This document shows positions 11,201 to 26,200 of a DNA stretch of 64,000 nucleotides, piece after piece. The notes under the pieces were generated by a model that saw only the letters and a list, made by a program, of their open reading frames with translations, searched no databases and had not been told where the DNA came from. Numbering within the stretch: position 1 is the stretch's first letter; each line of letters begins with the position of its first letter. Made by a program: the position numbers and the translations under genes. The DNA is from Asterias rubens (lineage: Eukaryota; Echinodermata; Asteroidea; Forcipulatida; Asteriidae), in the NCBI RefSeq assembly GCF_902459465.1, contig NC_047062.1:3288501-3352500 (forward strand), read 5' to 3'.

Positions 11201-14200
11201 GCGATACCACGATATTATCGAATATTGCGATATTAATTTGGAAACGATTTCGATATCGGATTGATTTGGTTTTAATCGAAAGATCGATATATCGCGATAT
11301 CGATTAAGTATCGCAATATCGCAATGTATTTCCTATCTGAGACATCTTGCACCCCATAGGTTTGGAGTAAAACCAGAAGAATAGGTCATTAGAACACCTC
11401 TCTTATGCTATGACTGTCTCTTCTACAAATTTCACTGGGAGTTTGAAGACTGATGATGTAAAATTTAATTAATCGCGATTATATCGAATATCGCGATATA
11501 TTGTCGGCGATATATCGTGAATAAAATAAATCGATATCGCCCAAGCTTAACTGTATACTCAGTACTTCCCGAGTTCTGTTAAAAAATATCATAGGCATGT
11601 TACTCGAGTGGGATTCGAGTAACATGCCTGTGATATATTTTTGACAGGACTCGTGAAGTACTGAGTATACAGTGCTAACACACATCGGTGTATATGGGTT
11701 AACAACCCAAAATTCATAGTCTTTTTCCCCGATGCAAATTTAACATCTATTATATTACTACTATTGTTTTTGTTTTGTTTTTGCTGATAAAATTTGGTTT
11801 GCCCATAACTTTGTCAGGAAAAAGAGGAAGGGACTAGTTTGCATGATGTTTCACTCTAGGCCAGAATTTGTTTCACTAGTCCATATTTTATATTGCATAG
11901 GGGTGATTTTCAATACAGAACTAGTTGAGAGGATTTTGACTGGTCTTCGGGTGTTTTAAATAGAATTTTGCCGGCGAACCACTGTTAAGGGAGAATGCTG
12001 CAGAAGGAAATACTATGCGAGGGCACAAATGAATGCATTAATGAAAAAAAGTTGTTCATTTTGGTTGATTTTCTCCTGCAGAGAAATGGGACCCCAGGGA
12101 TGACGATGGGATAGATTATCGATACCACACTGTCTATAAAGGAGCTCTCAATCAGGACGAAGGGTGAGTTCAGAGTCCCAATCTCTACATCATTAACTAT
12201 CACTTGAAGACGCCCATCTTGTCTGCCATTTTGGGAGTAAACTTGGATCCAAAATGTGCTCAAATGAATTGACTCCCAAAAGGTTGAAATGGTAGTTGCA
12301 CATTGTTCAGATGTGCGTTCTGTGTTGTTTTAGGGGTCTATACAAGGTTTGATGAGTGGTTATGGTAATCAAAAGGCATGTTTTCTCGAGAGCGATAATA
12401 ATTTGTTGAGAATGTTAAAACTAGGGTTAATACCTGCACCAATCCGCCAGAGAAATATTTCCATGTGAAAAACTGTTGAATCCAAGGAAATACCAGATGG
12501 AGACAGAGATGTACTCATACCTAAACTTTCTTGAAATGTTCAAGCTTAAGGTTAAAAAGCAAATGTAATATACTCTGCACTAATCTTAAACATACAAATT
12601 ATTTGTGTGAATTGTCTACAATTAACATGAACACTTTTGGGGTATATAAATGAAATCTTTCACCATTACTAAGGAAACCTTGCTATTCACTTTATGTCTA
12701 GTTTTTCTCATGTACAGGAATACTTTGTGTTGTACTATTTCTCTTTTGTCATGACATGTTTGAAGTGACAGAGAGTGCGTGACCAGTTTTGTGTCTAGTT
12801 TTCCTTCTTTATAGGAATACTTTGTATTGTACAATTTCTCTTATTTCGTGACACGTTGGATGATTACAGAGAGTGCGTGACCAGCGTTTTGTGCATACCT
12901 CTGGCATCTCAAAAGCGCAGTTCACACGGGGCACCAAACTGGACTTGTGTCGTTGTTGGCTTCACGTCTGGATATGTCCGTATGTATACTGAGGTGAGTT
13001 GGAATTCTTATGGTAGTCAGAATAAGCCCTTGCCACCTCACTTGTTGGGACTGGTGCTCCATTTATATTTTGCTTAGCAAAGAATTTTGCTAAGTAGCAT
13101 TTTCTGCACAGCTTTATGAAATTGGGTCCAGTTGGTTATATCATTTTAACAAGGAGACAAGTTCAATTACAGTTTTTTCTTTATTTTTACAAAAAAATAT
13201 ATACTAGTAATTGATGTGAATAAAAGACTAGTTTCTCAGTCCTACACAGCTGCTTGAAACCTTTACACTCGGTCCATTATCGCATGGCTATGACCCTGCT
13301 GTTTTTTTCAAAGGCTGTCTACCCCCTTAATTAAGAGTAACAATATTGACAACTCTCCCATTTTGAACCCACCATGTACTATACCTTTCCATCTTTAGAC
13401 TGGTGCACTACTGCTGTCTCAGCTCCTCCACGAGGACCCCATTCTAAAGCTCAAGTGTCGTACCTATGAGATTCCCCGGTACCCTGGGATAGCCGAGCAA
13501 CAGGAAGAGCTGACAATACTGTATCCCAGTGCACTGGTAACCATCGATGGTTTCAGCCTGTTCCAATCCCTCAGGGCATGCAGAAATCAACTGGCAAGAG
13601 GTAAGGGACTTAAGCTGTGTACGGATTGTTGGCTATGGCTATGGCTAAGGGTTTTGCTAAGGGTGTTGCTATGGGCATCCTATGCTTCAATGCTGGTTCA
13701 CAATCAAGTCAAAGCCGTAGCCGCTAATATGGAACTGTTATAAACATTTTCTGCTTGAAGGTAAAATACGGAATCGTTAAGGATAAAAAACAACACTGTT
13801 TAGTTTTAGTCTGAATGCTTAGTGTTTAATAAGTTTATACCAGACCCGTTTTTTTTCTTTTAGATCTTGCCCTCTGAAATGGAAAGAGAAAACTATCTGA
13901 AAACCTTTTAAAAATCCTTAACAGCTGATTTTGGTTGTTATTTTGGTTGTTACAACCAAAGTTAAGGACAATGTGTTTGCATTGTTTTTCACAGTTTTCT
14001 TCTGACTCGCACAACGGATTAAAGCCATTATACACTTTCGGTAAACAGTATTGTCCAAGTCCCACACTTCGTGTATCACAACTTATATATAAAACAACAA
14101 ACCTGTGAAAATTTAGGCTCAATCGGTCATCGGAGTCGGGAGAAAATAACGGGAAAACCCACTCTTGTTTCCGCGCATTTCACCGTGTCATGACATGTGT

Positions 14201-17200
14201 TTAAAATAAATCCGAAATTCTCGTTAACGAGAATTGATATTGTTTTATCGTTTTCTCAAAAAGTAAAGCATTTCATGGACTAATATTTCAAGAGAAGTCT
14301 TTCACCATTACCTTTTTTTGTTTTCTCTGTACCGAAAGGGTCCAATGGCTTTAAGCCCAAATTTTCACAGGTTTCTCATTTCATGTATCTGATCACACAA
14401 AACAAGAAACACTGTCTGTGACTATTTTGTCATCTCTACCAGTTCTGTATAATACCTTTAAAAGCTTTTTAAAGTTAGGCCTCTGTTGACCAACAAGAGT
14501 GCATACAGTCATGCTAATATTTTGTTCCCCCTTGATTTGTAGCTGCAGCCAGTGGCAGTGACCAGATTCAACCACCTCCTCTGGCTTATAAGAAGTGGGG
14601 ACTAGTCAGACAGGATGCCACGACGGATCACATTAGCTGTGGTAAGTTCACTAAAGTTTGCATGAAGGGAGGGTTTATTTAAAACTAAAACAAAATTAAT
14701 TGCAGCATACTGCTGAATTGCGACATAATTCACAATTGTTAAAAACATTACAATAGAAAACACATTATGAAAACACGATGATATTGCAAAACAAAGTTCA
14801 ACTCAGAAATGCACCAAGAATATCTTATTAAAAACCAGAAAAGGAGAGCAATACAACTTAGGAGATTGGTGGGGTAGGGGCAAGGGGCTGTTTCGAAATC
14901 TGCTCGTCTTACTGTTAAAGACAGTGGACACAGAGGTTGATGGTATAAAACATTGTGAGAAACAGCTCCCTCTGAAGTGACATAGTTTTGGAGAAAGAAG
15001 TAATTTTCCACGAGTTTGAGGTCTCGAAATCAAGCATCAGAAAGCACACAACTTCGGGTGAATAGGGTGTTTTTTCTTTCATTATTATCTCGCAACTTCA
15101 ACGACCGATTGAGCTCAAATGTTCACAGGTTTGTTACATGTATTTTATGCATATGTTGAGATACACTGACTGTGAAGACTAGTCTTTGACAGTTACTAAT
15201 GGTGTCCACTGCCTTTAAATCTATGACCCTACCTTTAGTTCGTTAGAGAGCATTTTTTTTCTGTATAATTATCACAATACCACCAATCCTTCAATTTTTT
15301 GTTGCTGTAAAAGATTTCACCTTAGATATTATGACGTGGAAATTTGGTTTTGTTTTTGGAAACATCCAGAATGTCAACAAAAAAAATGTTTTTATATTAT
15401 TATTAATATCAATCTTACTCGATCCTTGTCACACTCTGGACCATCACTGGTCCATGGAACAAACTCTCCCCAAATACTCTGACATGTCATTACTTATACC
15501 AGCTTCAAAACTCATTTGAAAATTTATTTTTGTGCTTAGAATGTCATCTATATAATCATTGTAGACCAACTTGCTTCTGCATCTCTCCTGCGCCAAGAGT
15601 GTCTTTAAGACAGACTTGGCACATTGTAAAGGCCAACTATTATAATTATCATTATTTATTCAAGCTAGGGTGATGTAGTAAATGCGTGTAATTTATAGCC
15701 TACCTTTGATTACCTATCCTTCAAACTGGGTCTGACTAGTGTTGCTTCGTCTCTCTCTCTACACCCATTTCAAGGTGTGGTAACGCCATGTGCCTTTGAC
15801 CAGCTCAACGCAGACTCCATCATTCATGGATACACAGCGAGTGTCAAGGCCACGCCTCCTGCTTCCTCTCGCTATGTAACCACGGGTGTCGGCCCTTTTG
15901 TAGGCTTCTTCTATGCATTGGAGGTGAGACAAGATCCTGGATCATTCATAGCACTAATGATATTACAGGAAAATTTACTCGCTCCGTAGACGAGGGGCCT
16001 AATTTCATAGAGCTGCTCAAACAGAAACGATTGCTGAACAATTTAAAGCCAAGTAGAAATAGGCAGGGTACCAGTCACAAGATATGTGACAAGAAATTTT
16101 GGCTGGTAATCTCATTAGGCCTAAAAAAAAATTGTTGGATTGCCCTATCCTGAGCGAGTTTTTTCCCCTATTTTTTACTTCCGAATTTTGATTTCATGAA
16201 TATTTTATGCCTACAAAACGGTAGATTTGACACAAATATTTGTTTTCGGCCGACTACTTGCTGTTGACAATAATTATCAATTGCAAAAGTGCAACGTACA
16301 TGTAGATCGATTTCCCTCACATGCACGGATAGGGCGAGCCTGTGTCACATATCAAACCACACGCACGTTTATCCGACATCACGATTTCACAAGGAACCAG
16401 TGTAACAATCCATTGAACAACAGAGGGGGCTGTTGCCAGTAATGTCCATATATGGTATCGCTCGTTTATTGAACGGACGAAAAACATAATGAAATGACTC
16501 TTGGAAATTGTTTTTGAAGAAATTTGCTAAAATAAAGACGCAAACAGAGCGCTTGAAGCGAGATGTATAAGATGATTAATACCTTGCTTGTTTTGACAAC
16601 TAGATCTTTCATGAAGTGTTCATGCAGTTTTGGGCATTCTTTGACATCTATAAAAAAACAAATAAATAAAAAATCGATCGACCGACCCAAGCAAAAAATC
16701 GGGTGAAAGGGCAATCCAACATATTTTTTTTGTTGGCCTTATGGTAAGCGTTATGCAGCTCTATGAAATGTATATTTTGTATGAACTAATTAAATGGACA
16801 ACAATAGATTTTTTCATTACAACAGTGTTCCTTTTCCTTTGGCCCCCAAATCCTGATAATTATAGGATCTGACCATTACTAGAATCAATACCCAACATCA
16901 AAAATATTAATTTTCCTTGTGTTTTTGTTACCAACCAATACATGAAATAATAATACAATGGGTGGTGTTCGTTGTTGATTTAGAAAGATTCTGTTTTCAA
17001 ATGTATTTATTTGTGTTTATTCTTTCGTGTGTGTTTCTTTCTATTTAAAGGGAATCAGCCAGCCATTATTGTCTGACGTTGCCATGGCAATGGCAAGTAA
17101 ACTGAAGTCTGCGTTCTTATCTGCTGCAAGGTTGGTTGTGTGTAGAGTTGTCAAAATCTGTTTGAGGGTGTCCATAAATATAAGAACAGTACTATGAGCA

Positions 17201-20200
17201 ACTACCATTGTATTGGCACCTGATAAAAGTAATGATTGATTGATTAATTGAAATGCATTAAATTGTTACTGTATAACTAAGCTTGGGCGATACCAGAATA
17301 TTATCAAATATCGCGATACTAATTTGGAAACGATTTCAATATCGGATCGATTTGGTTTTAATCGAAATATCGATATATCGCGATATCGATTAAGTATCGC
17401 AATATCGCGATATCGATTAAGTATCGCAATATCGCGATGTATTTCCTAGCTGAGACATCTTGCATCCCATAGGTTTGGAGTAAAACCAGAAGAATAGGTC
17501 ATTAGAACACCTCTCTTATGCTGTGACTGTCTCTTCTACAACTTTCACTGGGAGTTTGAAGACTGATGATGTCAAATTTAATTAATCGCGATTATATCGA
17601 ATATCGCGATATATTGTCGGCGATATATCGTGAATAAAATAAATGTATATCGCCCAAGCTAAATAGTAACAGACTTTTGAATTTGAATTTTGGGTGAACA
17701 AAGAAATAATGACCAGATTGAACAGTTTGAGACCGGATTTCATGCCAGCATTCTGCTAACTGAACTATCTAGCCCTATGATGGCAAGCAAACTCCCTATC
17801 TTTTAATATCTTTGTTTTGGTGTGACAGTCAGAACCATAAAGACCCAATATTAAAGGCAGTGGACACTATTGGTAATTACTCAAAATAATTATTAGCATA
17901 AACCTTATTTGGTAAAAAGTAATGGGGAGAGGTTGATAGCATAAAACATTGTGAGAAACGGCTCCCTCTGAAGAGACGTAATTTTCGAGAAAGAAGTAAT
18001 TTTCCACGAATTTGATTTCAAGACCTCAGATTTAGAATTTAGGTCTCGAAATCAAGCATCTGAAAGCACACAACGTCGTGTGATAATGGTGTTTTTTCTT
18101 TCGTTATTATCTCGCAACTTCGATGACCGATTGAGCTCAAATTTTCACAGGTTTGTTATTTCATCCATATGTTGAGATACAGCAAGTGAGAAGACTGGTC
18201 TTTGACAATTACCAATAGTGTCCAGTGTCTGTTTAAAGATCATTTATCAAGGAAACTGACTGGGTGAATTTCAATAAAGTTGAATGGAACAAAGAAAAAA
18301 TCATCAAGACCAGGATTTAAATCTGACTTTCAGATTAACATTGCCTCTTAGAAGTGCCTCTTACAAAAGGAAAATTACTGTGCCCCTTCAAGAGTGAAAT
18401 AATAATCCCGAAGTCTTATACAGCGCACGTATCTACCTAACAAGGTACTTAAGGCGCTGAGTATATACAAACTTTCAGAAAGATAGTTTATTGAAGTGAT
18501 GAATTCTGAGACCCAAATATGTAGCATCTTATAATGTTTACAAGGTGTACGGCGCATACAGCAGCCACAGCCAGGAACACCGGGGCGAACCCCTTCTCTT
18601 TTCGATAAGTGCATTGGGTTCTTTTACATGCTTTATACCACACACAGGACCAACGGCTTTACACCCTATCCGAAGGACGAAGCAATGGCTGGGGATTCGA
18701 ACCCACACTCTGCTGATCAGAAACACCAGAGTTTGAATTCAATGCTCTTAATCGCTCGGCCACGACACTTCCACAACGATTGATGTAATGCTTATTCTTG
18801 GGCCAGGGTTACTGACATTTGTTATCGTTGCAAAGTTGTTGCAAATGAAAGCTGACGTAATGACAATTTGCTTTTTCTGCTCAGTGGTTGGTTTGGCATC
18901 GGCGGTAGCAGGCAGGGTACCGAGGATCAAATAGGTGGCAACAGGCACAAGCCAAAGGTGGAACCAGCCACATCTCTTCCAATCAGGTAAGTGCATTTTT
19001 GATGATTCTTTGTCCTTGATGGAATGAAATTGATAAAAAACTCAATGGAAATCATTTTATCACCTGATGGTGACTAGAGCAAGCTAGTCGAAACGTTGAG
19101 ACAGTTAATAGGGATCCTATGTGGGATGACACTCCTGGAGCTCCGTATATAAGCTAAAAAAGTAGTCCTACCTTCCAACCAGGTAGTAGACAAACAAAGC
19201 AGGACAGCTCTTTTCAGATCTGAGAAGTCTCCCAAACGATCTGAAAAATCTACTCTGCGTTAGTTCTCTAAAGGACAAACTTTACCTGGCAAGTAGATAC
19301 ACACATGGTGTTCCTGAAAACCAAATATATATTGATACCTCACCATGCAATGCCTCAAATCACATATAATTTTATCATTATCATCAAATTGTGTATGTTT
19401 ACTGTAAATCTGTGGGCATTGTTTTATTGTGTTAATGCAGATCTCCAGTTAATATTTCCGTTCAATGTTAAAATTTATTACCAAAATGTGATGAAAATAG
19501 GGGTCAACATTCGCTTCTTTATTATCTTAAATATCAAGTAATAAACCACAAGGGAAATTGACTGGGTAATTTTTAACTAACATTAGGTTGATCAAGTTTA
19601 AACTGACTATAGTTTAACTGGAGGTCGCAGGTTCAAGTCCTGTTCTAGTCAAATGGTCTTTGCTCAACCTAAAATTATTTCATACTTTAGTCAAGAAAAC
19701 ATGAAAGGCATAGTGAACAAAGTTTCATTTCATTTGAAAGTAAAAGCAAGCAAGTCAATACTTTAAACATCCATTGAAACGTCAAGCTGAAACCTGAGGT
19801 TCTTTTCAGAACCCAACCCCCTCCCCCACCACCTCATTTATGTACATGGTGTTACCGTAAACCTTTCCATATCCATTGAATTATTAAGAAAACAGTTTGT
19901 AATTTTGTTTCCGTCGTACATGTTTGCCTAACAAAAAGCTGCAAACTAATATATACATAGAAATTGTTGCTGTATTTTTTTGAGAAAGTGTACATTTTCA
20001 AATTTTTAAAATTGGAAGGGAAGCGGCATAAAATACAAGTAAAGCTTCCACAAAGTAGGGCACTTGCGAATTCACAGGCATTTTTTGAATAATTATAACC
20101 TAAAAGCGTCATAATATTTGTCAAATAAATCTACATGTACATATGTAACGATGAAAAATCTGCATTATATAATTATAACATAAAAGCGGCAATATATTTG

Positions 20201-23200
20201 TCAATTATAATTTTACACATTTGTGACGATGACATATTATATTTGTCTTGGGTTGTGCAGTTTTTCCACCTTTGGTCACATTTATTCCGTGTTGTGTTTG
20301 CAGCTAATGTTAATAGTTTCTTTTGCAAAACTGCCTCAAAGTGATATACATTTGGTTAACCAGGGTAGCCCAATCAGTTATCAACAAACAATTACAGAGT
20401 AAAATAGCCATACAACTAATCAAGATAAAGTCATTAGCAGAAAAATCCTTAAAATTATACAAAATTACATGAGAATGTATATGAATAATAAATGTTATGA
20501 GTGCAAGATTTAAACAAGACATAGCCTTGAAAGTGTTCTCTCCGTTGCATGAATGTAAATAATTTATTAATGGTTTTATATAATATCCGAGTAAATCTGT
20601 GTCTTTTAGAGGGAAAAACCATCATAATGCACAAGAATGCAACATGGCTTCCACTAACATACTGGGTCGCATTAAGTGTGGATACTGGTCTTTGAAACTA
20701 GTTGCTAATATGCCATTATACCTTATTACACTGGGCAATCCCCCCACCTCCCCTCCCCCGCTTCATTTGTTTGTAAACAGATGCACTGAATGCAAATGGA
20801 ACTCTTCAGTAATACAAAACGATAACAATTTAAATAATATCGAGTTTTAAGACCAGTAGGGTAAAGTTTAACTTTGGGTCGAACAAAGAAATTGATACGA
20901 TCAACGAATCAATGTGCCGGCTCTGCACTTTCTGAGCTTTGGCCCTATGTTGACGATCTCCTTATATTGTACTAATATCTTTACTCTGGGTTTTAGTCAG
21001 CAGACATACAATCATAGTCACCGATCACACCCAAATTTACAGCACAACCTGGGAAGCGGCGACCAGGAGATCACCTGAAAAGGGTTGCAACTTCTTTTTA
21101 TTTCAAATATCAAGTAATAAATTAGAATATTCCCTTCTCGGTTTTTGTCTGAAACGGCATCCCTTTAATGAACTAATGCTCTCAATAATTTTTGCAACAC
21201 TTCCAAGTAGACATGATTCGTTTGCACAGTTTTATCATCAGCATTCTGTCACTTCTGTGTGCTGTAGTTTTTAAGTTGATTTTGAAGTGGGATATATCTA
21301 TAACAACTCCTTTAAAAGTCTTATCGTCTGTGATGTATGATGTCTGTGGTGGTAATGTGCTCCAGTTTTCCATAGTTATTTTTGGGTATAAATGATTATA
21401 CCCCGGAAGTGATAACAATATTTTGAGAGCGCCCTCACACGGTCTGAAATATGGGATGTTGCCTTGCATGTCATGGCCCTCAATTTTCTTTGTGATGGAA
21501 GATTTTCAAAGAGCGGCAATCAGCTACCACAAGAGAATCGTCATTGTTAAAGGTGATTCCATAAACGTCAAACAGTTCCTTGACCTCCGTATTGGCGAAA
21601 ATACCCCCGGGGGTGTAATGGTAGATCTCATCCTTGCCGCTTCTACACTTACTTTTCTGGGCTGCCACATAGATCTCCCCCAGATCGTCACAGCAGACCC
21701 CCGTTGGGAAGACCTGGTTTCCGCTCATGTCTGACGTTTCAACAGAGAAGACTATGTTGCTGTCGAGGTCAACGGCGACCAGTCTCCCAATTTCATAGTT
21801 GGTGTAGATCAGGTGTTGAGTAGCCCTGTTGAAGGTCAGATACTGGCCGATGTGGTCGGCCGGTATGGTCTTTAGCAGAGACCCAGCATCATCTAGAAGG
21901 CCAATTCGACCTTTTTCTCTGTCGCCTACTGCAATCTTGAAGGGAACTGCGATCTCTTTCCCTGGAATCCCTTCAACCACAGTGAGGCAGGCAAGTTCTT
22001 CGGAATCCGCCCATGGTGCTACATCAAAGAGGACGTTGTTTTCTGGACCGATTATTTTGACCCTTCTCTTCTCTGCGCTGTTAGAAGTGACAACAATTCT
22101 GTCTTCTGAAGCAACAGCGATCGCAGTGGAGTAGCTTAGGGGGCCTACTTCATCTGGTAGAATCTTCATTTGCACACCGGCAGGACTGTAAACCATTAAT
22201 TGGTTACGACCTCTGTCAAAGATCAGGAGGTTTCCACTTGGAAAAGCTGCGACATGGAGCAAATCATCAAAATGGTTGGTGTTTTCCATCTCTTCACCAA
22301 CATTTGATTTCAAGTCCCATTTCTCAGTCATCAGAAACTTTCCCAGGTTTTTGTTAGACTTGCTTTCTTTGAAGTTGACATATGATAAGCCATATGGCAC
22401 AGAGTCACGTGTTGTGCTGTTCAATTCTTTCAAATGATGCTTAATTTTGGATTTTAGGCTCAAAATCTCAGAGTGACTTGCTCGTGACATGATTTTGCCA
22501 ATCTTTTTAAGGTTTTGTTTTGCCATCTTGACCTTTTTGCTGTTGTTGATTCTTACCTTTCCCAATGCTACGACTCTTTTGTTGTAAGCCAACTGAAGCG
22601 TCCCTCTCAGTCGTCTTTCCTTGTTTCTGATTTTGGCGACTTCCTGATCAGCTTTGGCTGAGATTTTCCTCTGGGCGTTACTGTTCAGCTGCTTCAGCCT
22701 GCTCTCTGCGTGTTTGGTCAGAGTCTCGGCATCTTGAAAAGACTCTCTGGATCTTTCTGCTTGGGTCATTAAACTCCCAACTTCTGATCTGCAACAGTCT
22801 ATAGCCTCCTCAATGTCAGTGTAGCTGTGGTCCGGGCTGCGGTGGTCAAGCACAGTGCACGTCGTGCATATCAGCATCTCACAGGTGATACAGAAGAAGC
22901 AGCAGTTCTGATCGCTGTGCTTGCTACACTTGGGATTTTGATCTCTCAGCTTGCTCTTGAAGGTGATCTTGCCGGACTTCAGGTCTGCCATGGGTACAAT
23001 ATTATGGTTCTTCAGGGCTGTCAAACGCTGGTGAGCATTCTGACACTCAAGACACAGAAAGTTATCACAGTCCATGCATCTTGAGACGGCGGTGTTATCC
23101 TCTACGCATGCTTGACATCTGACCTTAGACACGGCGCCAGAGATCTTATCCTTGAGGACTGCCTCCTCCACCAGGCCTCTTAAGGTGTTGTTGTTCATCA

Positions 23201-26200
23201 GCCCCGTCAAGCCATTCAGAGCTCTCGTTTCGACATCACAAACGGGACAGAGGACTGTTTTGAAACCATCCTCTTTTTTTGACACGCTCTTTTCCAGACA
23301 CGGTCTGCAAACAGTGTGAAGACAGTCCAGTATCTTCGGCTCATGGAAGTAATCTTGACAAAGAGGGCACGAGATATCAGTTGAATCATCAATATCCTCT
23401 GGTAGTGAAACAACCTTTGCTTCTGTGTCTATAAACTCTTTCTTGACTTGGACAACCTCAAGACAGTCTGTAAAAAAAAATATATATATATTTGGTTTTT
23501 ATATGGCCCTTTTACATACACCATGTCTCAAAGCACTTCCAGCATTAATACCTGATCACTGAGCCATTTCATTCCTTCAACCATCTCAGCTCCCTGGGGA
23601 GTATACAGCCTGTGCCGCCAAATATGTAGCGCACTAAGCTAAACCAACTACAAGAACCATCTCTGCCCGCACAGGTACCCATTTACCACATGGGAAGAGA
23701 GAAGCAATTATAGTAAGTGTCTTGCTCAGGGACACAAGTGTCACGACCGGGATTCGATCCACACTCTGCTGAACAGAAATACCAGAGCTTAAGTTCGGTG
23801 CTGTTATCCACTCGGGGCCACAACACACTACAATTATTTAAATGTGGCGTGTCGTGGCTCAGAGCTTAAGAGCACAGGACTCAAGCTCTGGTGTTTCTTT
23901 CTGTCAGCAGAATGTGGGTTCAAGTCCCAGTAAAATTGTATTTTAGCTGGTTACCCTGTTCTGGTAAGCATAATTTTGTTTTGTTTATCTAGTTCTCATG
24001 CCTGGATCATTAAAAAATAATACAAGACTACTAGAATGAACAAAAAGAGGAAAACAAAAGAGAAAAGTAAAATAGGTTAACAATTACATCAAATATATGC
24101 ATTAAGAAAAAGTACTAGACAGTGCTGTAGTCAAGTACTTTTCAGTTGAGTTTCAAGTACTGACGAGTAACAGGATGATCAAGTAGTACTTGAGTATCAG
24201 TCCTCGGGCCAACAACGTCCTCTGATATAAGAGTATCGAGTCACAAAGCCTTCACAAAATTTTGAGTAAAAAGGTGGTAACGAACCTGTACAAAAACCTA
24301 CATTCTTCTATTCCTTGCATAATGCACATAAAGGAAAACAGAGAGAAAAGTAGTATTTTGACCATGAGTATGTTAAAAAAGGAAACTTTATACATTTTCG
24401 ATCAAGTACATGGCTTAAATTCAGATTATTTTCCAACTTTGTAACGAGAATGTGCTCATAAAGTATGATAAACATTTGTAGTTGGTATCTAGCATGAAAC
24501 GCTACCTAAGCGAACGTATGACTTATAATATGACGTATAACATAAGCTGCACTGAAACTGCCTTGATAAGTAACCAGCCCAAACTCCCATTCATCACTGC
24601 CCAGTGCACATTGCATGCATTGTCCGCTTGACTAAACACTGGCCTTACCTAGAAAGCGAACGTTATTTGACTTATAATATGACGTATAAATACTGGCGTT
24701 ACCTAAGCGACCGTTATGATGGCCTATAATATGACGTATAACGTAAGTTGCACTGACGTTGTCGAGTAGTGACCAGCCATAAACTCCTTTTCAATGGCTA
24801 TCAGATTAGGGCGCTGGGAACTTGCAATCTGCCCGGCGCACATTGTCCACTTGACAATTAGCCAGAATGTAACTTCAACTAGCATTCATTGGCATTTAGG
24901 TATTATGTAGAAACAAAAGTGATTTAAAGTTGGTTAACTGTGAAACCAAACTTGAAGGTGGTAAACTCTTTCAAACTTGGCCTTTGAACAAAATGTGCTT
25001 CTTTCTTGAACTGTAAAGTAATGTGGTCATAGTGTTTGCTTATTAAAGCAATAGTTTTCATAACAAAAGACCAAAAACTCTTACAATTTGTGAACACTAC
25101 CGAACGAGTGATTAGCTTTAGATTACAACAAAATATTTTGTTCATGTATTTATCACTTCAGTTTGAAGTTTTATTCTCCTCTTATATTTTGTGCCATAGA
25201 GTTTTGAAGAAATCTTTACATTGTAAATTCAGTTTGGGAAAATGTTTGGGACAAAAATGCGAGAAATTCATGTTTGTGACACCTGCTCCCCTCTACATGA
25301 AACATACATGTAGAACTTGATATTTTCATGAGAACAAATGAGTCAATTCCAGATAGGAAGGACATTAGGAAAGTATGGAACTTAAAATAAACATGTTGTA
25401 ATCGACTTTTCACTATTTTCTTGTGACCCAGATGACCGATCCATCTCAAACTTCTACAGGTTTTTATGTTTGTGGTGGACTACATAAAGTGCTTATCACT
25501 GCTAGCAATTGTTTTGTTGTTAGCAAAAAAACTAAACAATTCTGCAATCCAAAAATAAATGAAATTGAGTAAGCACATGTAATTAATAACAGAAGTTACA
25601 TCCACATCCCTGGCAAGGTGTAAATTTATCCCTTCAAATAGTGTCATCAAACGGTTTATGGTTTTGTTATTTCCTGTCATAAGTATTACTTAGCGCTGGA
25701 AAAAAAAAATCTGCCTAAATCGACTGCATTTTTTCAAAATGTATTTTCAAATACAAGTGATAAGTCAGAAATAAACAAGTTTTTTTTCCCCCTCAGTCAT
25801 GGAACAACCCCTGCGATGTACTCCTCTCAGCCATTTTGTCTAATTGCTCCTAACGTGTACGTTAACCACATGTTAAATAATTAAAAAGTCCGCATTATGG
25901 GGCCTAGTTTGCCCTTTATTAGAATAATACCAAACAATGTAATTGCGCTATCGCCGGTGTAAAGCGCCGAACAATGCATGCAAGGTGCACTGGGCAGATC
26001 ATCTGTCATTCATCGGAGCCACTGAATGGAGTTTAGGGCCAGTTAATTACGTTACCAAGGCAATTTCAGTGCAGCTTACGTTATACATGTACGTCATATG
26101 TGACCCACTCTGTTAAAATGAGTCACATGTCGCCCAAGGCAATATTAAGTTATGGACAGTTTAATGTGGAAAATGTATTTCCGCGCTTTTTTCAATTTTC

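Larger units (their letters stand above)
10600..11905. repeat. Diverged duplicated segment in RAB3GAP2 intron 3
   Basis: The stretch near 10605-10855 recurs near 10960-11110 and 11770-11860 (shared GAGGGTACAGGTT, TCTTATTGACATTGATAC and TTTGGTTTGCCCATAACTTT). The second copy is split by the nested elements at 11156-11701. No coding sequence was seen. Confidence 0.7.

Noticed and set aside
23285-23467. Apparent truncation of copy A within the RING
   Set aside because: The frame is open upstream of 23285 to a good acceptor at 23468-23469; it only lacks an ATG because the start lies in another exon.
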